Part shown: one piece after another, positions 60,721 to 64,000 of the stretch
Position numbering within the stretch: position 1 is the first letter of the stretch
How the letters are laid out: every line of letters begins with the position of its first letter
Assembly (NCBI GenBank): GCA_001314865.1
Contig: LJZR01000011.1
Span: 93,556 to 157,555, forward strand
Direction: 5' to 3'
From: Phormidesmis priestleyi Ana
Lineage (GTDB): Bacteria > Cyanobacteriota > Cyanobacteriia > Phormidesmidales > Phormidesmidaceae
Length of the DNA stretch: 64,000 nucleotides
Position numbers and translations under genes: made by a program
The notes under the pieces: model-generated
Databases searched by the model: none
What the model was told of the DNA's origin: nothing
Seen by the model: only the letters and a program-made list of their open reading frames with translations

Positions 60721-61569
60721 TTAAAGGGGATCGATACTGCGATAGACCGCTTGAAACCCCATATGAGCGGCGTAAGCAACAAAACCCAATCCCAAGGTTG
60801 CCAAAATGACTTCGTCTGTAGGTTTACCCTCAAATAGCGACAAAGCACCCTCGCTGGTTTTGATCATCTCTGCGTTAATTTCCCAGGCTGCTCGCATACC
60901 ATATATGCCAATAACGATATAGACCACGCCTCGCGCAGCAATGCCTACCTGGCCCACTACGGTAGCCCAAGCGATAGATATACTGCCCATTTGATTTAAT
61001 TTCAGGCGCTTACGAAATTCTGCTTTAATTGCTCGGTAAAAGTAGTAGCAGCCAATTCCAAAAAATAGCAGCCCTGCGCCGCCGACTAGCCAGCGACCAA
61101 ATGGCTGAGTCATAATCAAAAAGGCCCATTCTGAAGCTGTTCTCCCTTCGTTCAAGTCATCTAAGTCGTCCAAGTCTGACAAAATCTCAATGACGCTGTA
61201 AGCAATGCTGCCATAGACCAGTCCGCTACAGCCATAGCTAACTCGGCGGACGATATCCGACTTATCACATCCTTTATGTTCGGGGTCTAAAAATGTTTGG
61301 ATGAAGCGCCACACCACATAACCCATTAAGCTAAAAGCAATAATAATGGCTATTGTTCGACCAAAAGGCTGGTGTGCAATCGTTCTAAGCGCACCTGTAG
61401 AATCTACTGCCTCGCCGCTATTGAGATCAAATGCTTCAGACAGGGCCAAAATTCCTGTGCTGCCGTAAAGAATGCCTTTAGCGCCATACCCAAAGCGGGC
61501 GTAGTATACGATCCATTTTTCAAAAGACCATTTTTCAAAAAGCTTATTATGGGATTTGGGCTGGGCCAT
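60721..61569 (-). CDS. DUF1206 membrane protein
   Basis: 282 residues from the ATG at 61569; the upstream frame to 61677 lacks family character. Six membrane helices in three repeated pairs, each pair opening with a RxGYxxxGxxY-like motif (YARFGYGAKGILYG, RVSYGCSGLVYGS, QVGIAARGVVYIVIG). This is the DUF1206 architecture. An acidic loop (DLDDLDDLNEG) follows the fourth helix. Function unknown. Divergent from the small secreted protein gene, with a palindrome between. Confidence 0.85.
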   Translation of the reverse strand: MAQPKSHNKLFEKWSFEKWIVYYARFGYGAKGILYGSTGILALSEAFDLNSGEAVDSTGALRTIAHQPFGRTIAIIIAFSLMGYVVWRFIQTFLDPEHKGCDKSDIVRRVSYGCSGLVYGSIAYSVIEILSDLDDLDDLNEGRTASEWAFLIMTQPFGRWLVGGAGLLFFGIGCYYFYRAIKAEFRKRLKLNQMGSISIAWATVVGQVGIAARGVVYIVIGIYGMRAAWEINAEMIKTSEGALSLFEGKPTDEVILATLGLGFVAYAAHMGFQAVYRSIDPL

Positions 61570-61642
61570 ACTGGCTAAGGTTTTACCGCTAAGTTTTACA
61601 AGTGACTTAAAGCACAGGCTACGGCAAAACGCTGATTTTCGT

Positions 61643-61672
61643 CTCCTGCCTGGGCGTGAATTCACGCAGGAG
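61643..61672. promoter_or_regulatory. Nested palindrome in a divergent promoter region
   Basis: GCGTGAATTCACGC (61654-61667) is a perfect 14-bp palindrome. CTCCTGC (61643-61649) and GCAGGAG (61666-61672) form a second, outer inverted repeat. It sits between the DUF1206 gene and the small secreted protein gene; candidate operator. Confidence 0.45.
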
Positions 61673-61794
61673 TTCATTCAATTGATAGATGCATATGCTC
61701 ATTTGGGAAGTGGAACATTACAGCAAAAAACAAAGTTTGCTCAAAGTACGCTACATAAAGTGAGTTGATGCGTCTCTATAAAGGCTATGTGTTT

Positions 61795-62160
61795 ATGAAA
61801 GCTGTTCGTTTGCTTTGTGCGGTGGGTGCAATTTGGAGCTATTCCACTATGAGTGCGATCGCGAGCCCTAAAATTGCTAGCGGTGATGGTGTCATCAATG
61901 CCGCGCTTTCCACCTGCCTAACCCGCACAGATGCCTTTGTCAATACGCTGGACGTTAGCGTAGAACGCGGCGAAATCGTTCGAACTGGTTATTTTGGAGA
62001 TGGTTCTTTCCGCATCCTTTGCTACCCCAACCCCTATGCTTCAAGTGAGCAAAGCTTAGTAGTTATTTTTGCTGCTCATGAAAGTAACCTAGATGTGGCC
62101 GATGCCTTTGTTCAAATCGCGCTCAGCGAAATAGCCGATCCCGAATTAGCGCTTCCCTGA
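61795..62160 (+). CDS. Small secreted hypothetical protein
   Basis: 121 residues from the ATG at 61795, chosen because a signal peptide starts there (KAVRLLCAVGAIWSYSTMSAIA, cleaved near 24). The mature domain has two cysteines likely bridged (STCLTRTD, ILCYPNPY) and alternating strands and helices (VINAALSTCLTRTDAFVNTLD, SLVVIFAAHESNLDVADAFVQIAL). No known motif. An ATG at 61768 is possible. Single gene. Confidence 0.65.
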   Translation: MKAVRLLCAVGAIWSYSTMSAIASPKIASGDGVINAALSTCLTRTDAFVNTLDVSVERGEIVRTGYFGDGSFRILCYPNPYASSEQSLVVIFAAHESNLDVADAFVQIALSEIADPELALP

Positions 62161-62273
62161 CAAGACTATGAGGCTAATGCTCAATATCTTGTCATATCTA
62201 GTCGCCCTGTATTGAACGATCAAGAAGGTATTTAACACCGTCAAATTTTACAGATTCAAATCTTACTTAAATC

Positions 62274-62630
62274 CTACAAATTTAAATCAATGGCGAGCTC
62301 ATCCTTAACCCAATTAATAATTTGTTGACGCTCTCCATCGGTCAAATAAAAACGGCCTGTCTCTCTAACCCGCTGGTGAATATCTTCCATATCGCACTGA
62401 GTTAGCAGTTCCACAGTCTGGCCAATATCGCACAAAATGTCGTCTTTCCCCTCTTGTGTCAGCTGACCATGAATGTAACGGCTGATCTGCTTTTCCAGTC
62501 GATTGAAAGTATAGGCATCGGCTGCTTCTAGGCGGCATTGCCGCTCTTTGGCAATCGGCTCTCCGGCGATCATTTTGGCGTAGTCAGTATCTAGCATGTT
62601 CAGCCGAACGACTTTGGGCTGATGGCTCAT
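62274..62630 (-). CDS. Small conserved hypothetical protein
   Basis: 118 residues from the ATG at 62630, with AAGAG five bases upstream; a GTG at 62636 is also open. Helical and acidic (RLEAADAYTFNRLEKQISRYIHGQL, DILCDIGQTVELLTQ, GERQQIINWVKDELAIDLNL). No membrane segment or known motif. It is preceded by a 14-bp tandem array. Function unknown. Confidence 0.65.
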   Translation of the reverse strand: MSHQPKVVRLNMLDTDYAKMIAGEPIAKERQCRLEAADAYTFNRLEKQISRYIHGQLTQEGKDDILCDIGQTVELLTQCDMEDIHQRVRETGRFYLTDGERQQIINWVKDELAIDLNL

Positions 62631-62642
62631 AAGCACTCTTTT

Positions 62643-62698
62643 AGCAACTTAAAATTAGCAACCTAAAATTAGCAACCTAAAATTAGCAACCTAAAATT
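62643..62698. repeat. 14-bp tandem repeat, four copies
   Basis: AGCAACCTAAAATT four times, the first with one substitution, beginning 13 bases upstream of the small acidic protein gene's start. Confidence 0.92.
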
Positions 62699-62756
62699 AG
62701 GAATTTGGAATCAGCCTAGTGCAATTTCTGGGGAAAAGCTTCTTACGTTTTGTAAG

Positions 62757-63668
62757 CTAACTGGGTGCCTTGATTCGCATACTGATGTCTAACCAGGGTG
62801 ATCTTGTAATCGGCGCACTGGTCGAAATATAGTCCACCCCTGTTTCTGCCACTGCTCGAATGCGCTCCAGCGTAATGTTGCCAGAGGCTTCAATTTTAAT
62901 GCGTTGATTCGCTGCTTTTATTTGCTTTACCGCTTCACTCATTAAAGCCAGCGACATATTATCTAGCATGATGATATCGGCCTGATGCGCGATCGCCTCC
63001 GCGACCTGCTCTAAGTTTTCAGTTTCTACTTCTATGGTGATGGGATACGGAATTCGGGATCTGATTTGAGCGATCGCCCGACCGATCCCGCCTGCTGCTG
63101 CAATATGGTTGTCTTTAATCATGACACCATCATCTAATCCCATTCGATGATTCTGCGCTCCCCCCATATAGGCTGCGTACTTTTCTAATATCCGCAGTCC
63201 CGGCGTTGTTTTTCGAGTATCTACCAACTGAGCTGGCAAATCTGCAATCTGACTGGCAAACCGGCTTGTCATCGTCGCGATCCCACTAAGTCGCATCGCT
63301 AAATTCAGAGCCACACGCTCTCCTGTGAGCAATATATGCAAAGGGCACTCTATAGCTGCAATTTTGGTGCCAGTGGTGATGCGATCGCCCTCAGCAACCT
63401 CAGAGTGAAAATAAACGCCACCCTCTATACCCCCATCCAAACCCCTACCCAAGAGTGAAAACACCCGCTCTGCAATAGGTAACCCAGCAACGATGCCATC
63501 TTCCTTTGCAACCCAATAGGCCTTTCCTTGTCCTACTGCAAGATTAGCCAGTCCCTGCGTCGTTAAATCACCTCGGCCAATATCCTCGTTCAACCAACTC
63601 AGCAGCAAACCATCTAGCACTATCCAGTTAGGAAGCATCACGACTCCGTTATTCGTTAATCGGCCCAT
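62757..63668 (-). CDS. nadC: Nicotinate-nucleotide pyrophosphorylase (carboxylating)
   Basis: Quinolinate phosphoribosyltransferase of de novo NAD synthesis. 303 residues from the ATG at 63668, or 293 from the ATG at 63638. The N-terminal domain has LNEDIGRGDLTTQGL near 29-43 and the substrate Arg in LNLAMRLSGIATMT. The barrel has DTRKTTPGLRILEKYA and GGAQNHRMGLDDGVMIKDNHI by segments, then IEVETENLEQ, IMLDNM and IEASGNITLE. All active-site signatures are present. Confidence 0.96.
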   Translation of the reverse strand: MGRLTNNGVVMLPNWIVLDGLLLSWLNEDIGRGDLTTQGLANLAVGQGKAYWVAKEDGIVAGLPIAERVFSLLGRGLDGGIEGGVYFHSEVAEGDRITTGTKIAAIECPLHILLTGERVALNLAMRLSGIATMTSRFASQIADLPAQLVDTRKTTPGLRILEKYAAYMGGAQNHRMGLDDGVMIKDNHIAAAGGIGRAIAQIRSRIPYPITIEVETENLEQVAEAIAHQADIIMLDNMSLALMSEAVKQIKAANQRIKIEASGNITLERIRAVAETGVDYISTSAPITRSPWLDISMRIKAPS

Positions 63669-63903
63669 CTATTTCGTCAGACGGCTACCAATTTACCGTG
63701 ATGCCCTCTCAAAAATTCTTTTGAAATAGACTCATTAAGTCACAGCCTTTATGTATCAATGGCTACAGAGTTGTATCGCAGTCGGATCCCGACGAATAAC
63801 CACTAGCTTTTTCAAAATAAATTCCGGTCCAAAGCCTCAAAAACAAGCTTTAAACCTCTACAAGCCTTGATGTGAAAGGGATACGCGAATTAAAACTATT
63901 TAG
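63669..63903. other. Gap upstream of nadC
   Basis: No reading frame that can be supported and no repeat. It leads to the promoter at 63904, which points away from nadC. Confidence 0.5.
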
Positions 63904-63933
63904 TTGACACTATCAACCGAGTATCGCTATATT
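63904..63933 (+). promoter_or_regulatory. Sigma-70 type promoter
   Basis: TTGACA (63904-63909), an 18-base spacer, and TATATT (63928-63933); a 17-base spacer to CTATAT is the alternative. Transcription would start near 63940, at the base of a structured segment. Confidence 0.65.
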
Positions 63934-63938
63934 GATTA

Positions 63939-64000
63939 AGCGCTGAGGGAGGCGACCGGGAAACCGGCGCTACCGAGGCGAGAGTAGCACCTAGAAATCA
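63939..64000 (+). ncRNA. Structured leader or non-coding RNA, cut by the window end
   Basis: AGCGC (63939-63943) pairs with GCGCT (63967-63971). Inside lies CCGG-GAAA-CCGG (63956-63967), a GNRA-capped stem. The purine-rich sequence goes on to the window end without an ATG. It could be a riboswitch, the start of a stable RNA or a long leader. I could not match it to a family. Confidence 0.4.

Overview
This window is a chromosomal segment of a cyanobacterium. A photosystem I subunit (PsaK) is encoded at 4.85-5.1 kb. The HIP1 octamer GCGATCGC and its core recur throughout, inside genes of every region. Many genes belong to families I know mainly from cyanobacteria: a Cdv3-like DivIVA relative, the TIGR02652 and TIGR04376 types, a DUF6464-like protein and an HpsE-type glycosyltransferase. 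The last one points to a filamentous, Leptolyngbya-like organism, but I cannot name a species from sequence alone. I saw no rRNA, tRNA, insertion sequence, prophage or CRISPR array.

Layout. 0-9.6 kb: envelope and division genes (an AmiC-like amidase, ftsQ-ftsZ-thiD), a minus-strand coaD-cdv3-ruvA cluster, a small thioredoxin-like protein and psaK. 9.6-18.9 kb: small conserved cyanobacterial proteins, the SRP RNA (ffs), a roadblock gene beside a beta-lactamase-fold protein that has lost its catalytic motifs, a gamma-carbonic-anhydrase-like protein, a degenerate AAA protein, a divergent hicA/hicB pair, and a HAD-NurA operon. 19-29 kb: an RsbRD_N-type histidine kinase, mnmG, a thiol-less peroxiredoxin-like protein, a stand-alone EF-G paralogue, an RlmL-like RNA methyltransferase and an alpha/beta hydrolase; the last two lie between copies of a diverged dispersed repeat. 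29-41.5 kb: a cadherin/RTX protein, a repeat-rich 1.2 kb gap, a GH116 glucosidase, uvrB, the HpsE-like glycosyltransferase, an enlarged signal peptidase I and ffh. Both SRP components (ffs and ffh) are therefore in this window. 41.7-48 kb: an accessory-looking block with a solitary DNA methyltransferase and a tightly packed three-gene operon. 48.9-64 kb: a lipoprotein, a coiled-coil protein, murF, a JAMM protease next to an E1-rhodanese protein, yqeY, rlmH, a polar amino-acid ABC transporter split between strands, a PAP2 phosphatase, a DUF1206 membrane protein and nadC. The window ends inside what looks like a promoter and a structured transcript.

The best candidate for an undescribed system is the operon at 42848-48026. 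It encodes a multi-winged-helix protein, a large P-loop ATPase, and a single polypeptide that joins a Cas4/AddB-like iron-sulfur PD-(D/E)XK nuclease to a soluble FtsK-type translocase motor. The last two genes overlap by one base and a DNA methyltransferase lies just upstream. The architecture suggests DNA processing or defence; I could not match it to a named system.

A second theme is the number of short tandem arrays (8-16 bp units, usually 3-10 copies). Nearly every array has its own unit. Most lie between genes, and several start at or cross stop codons.
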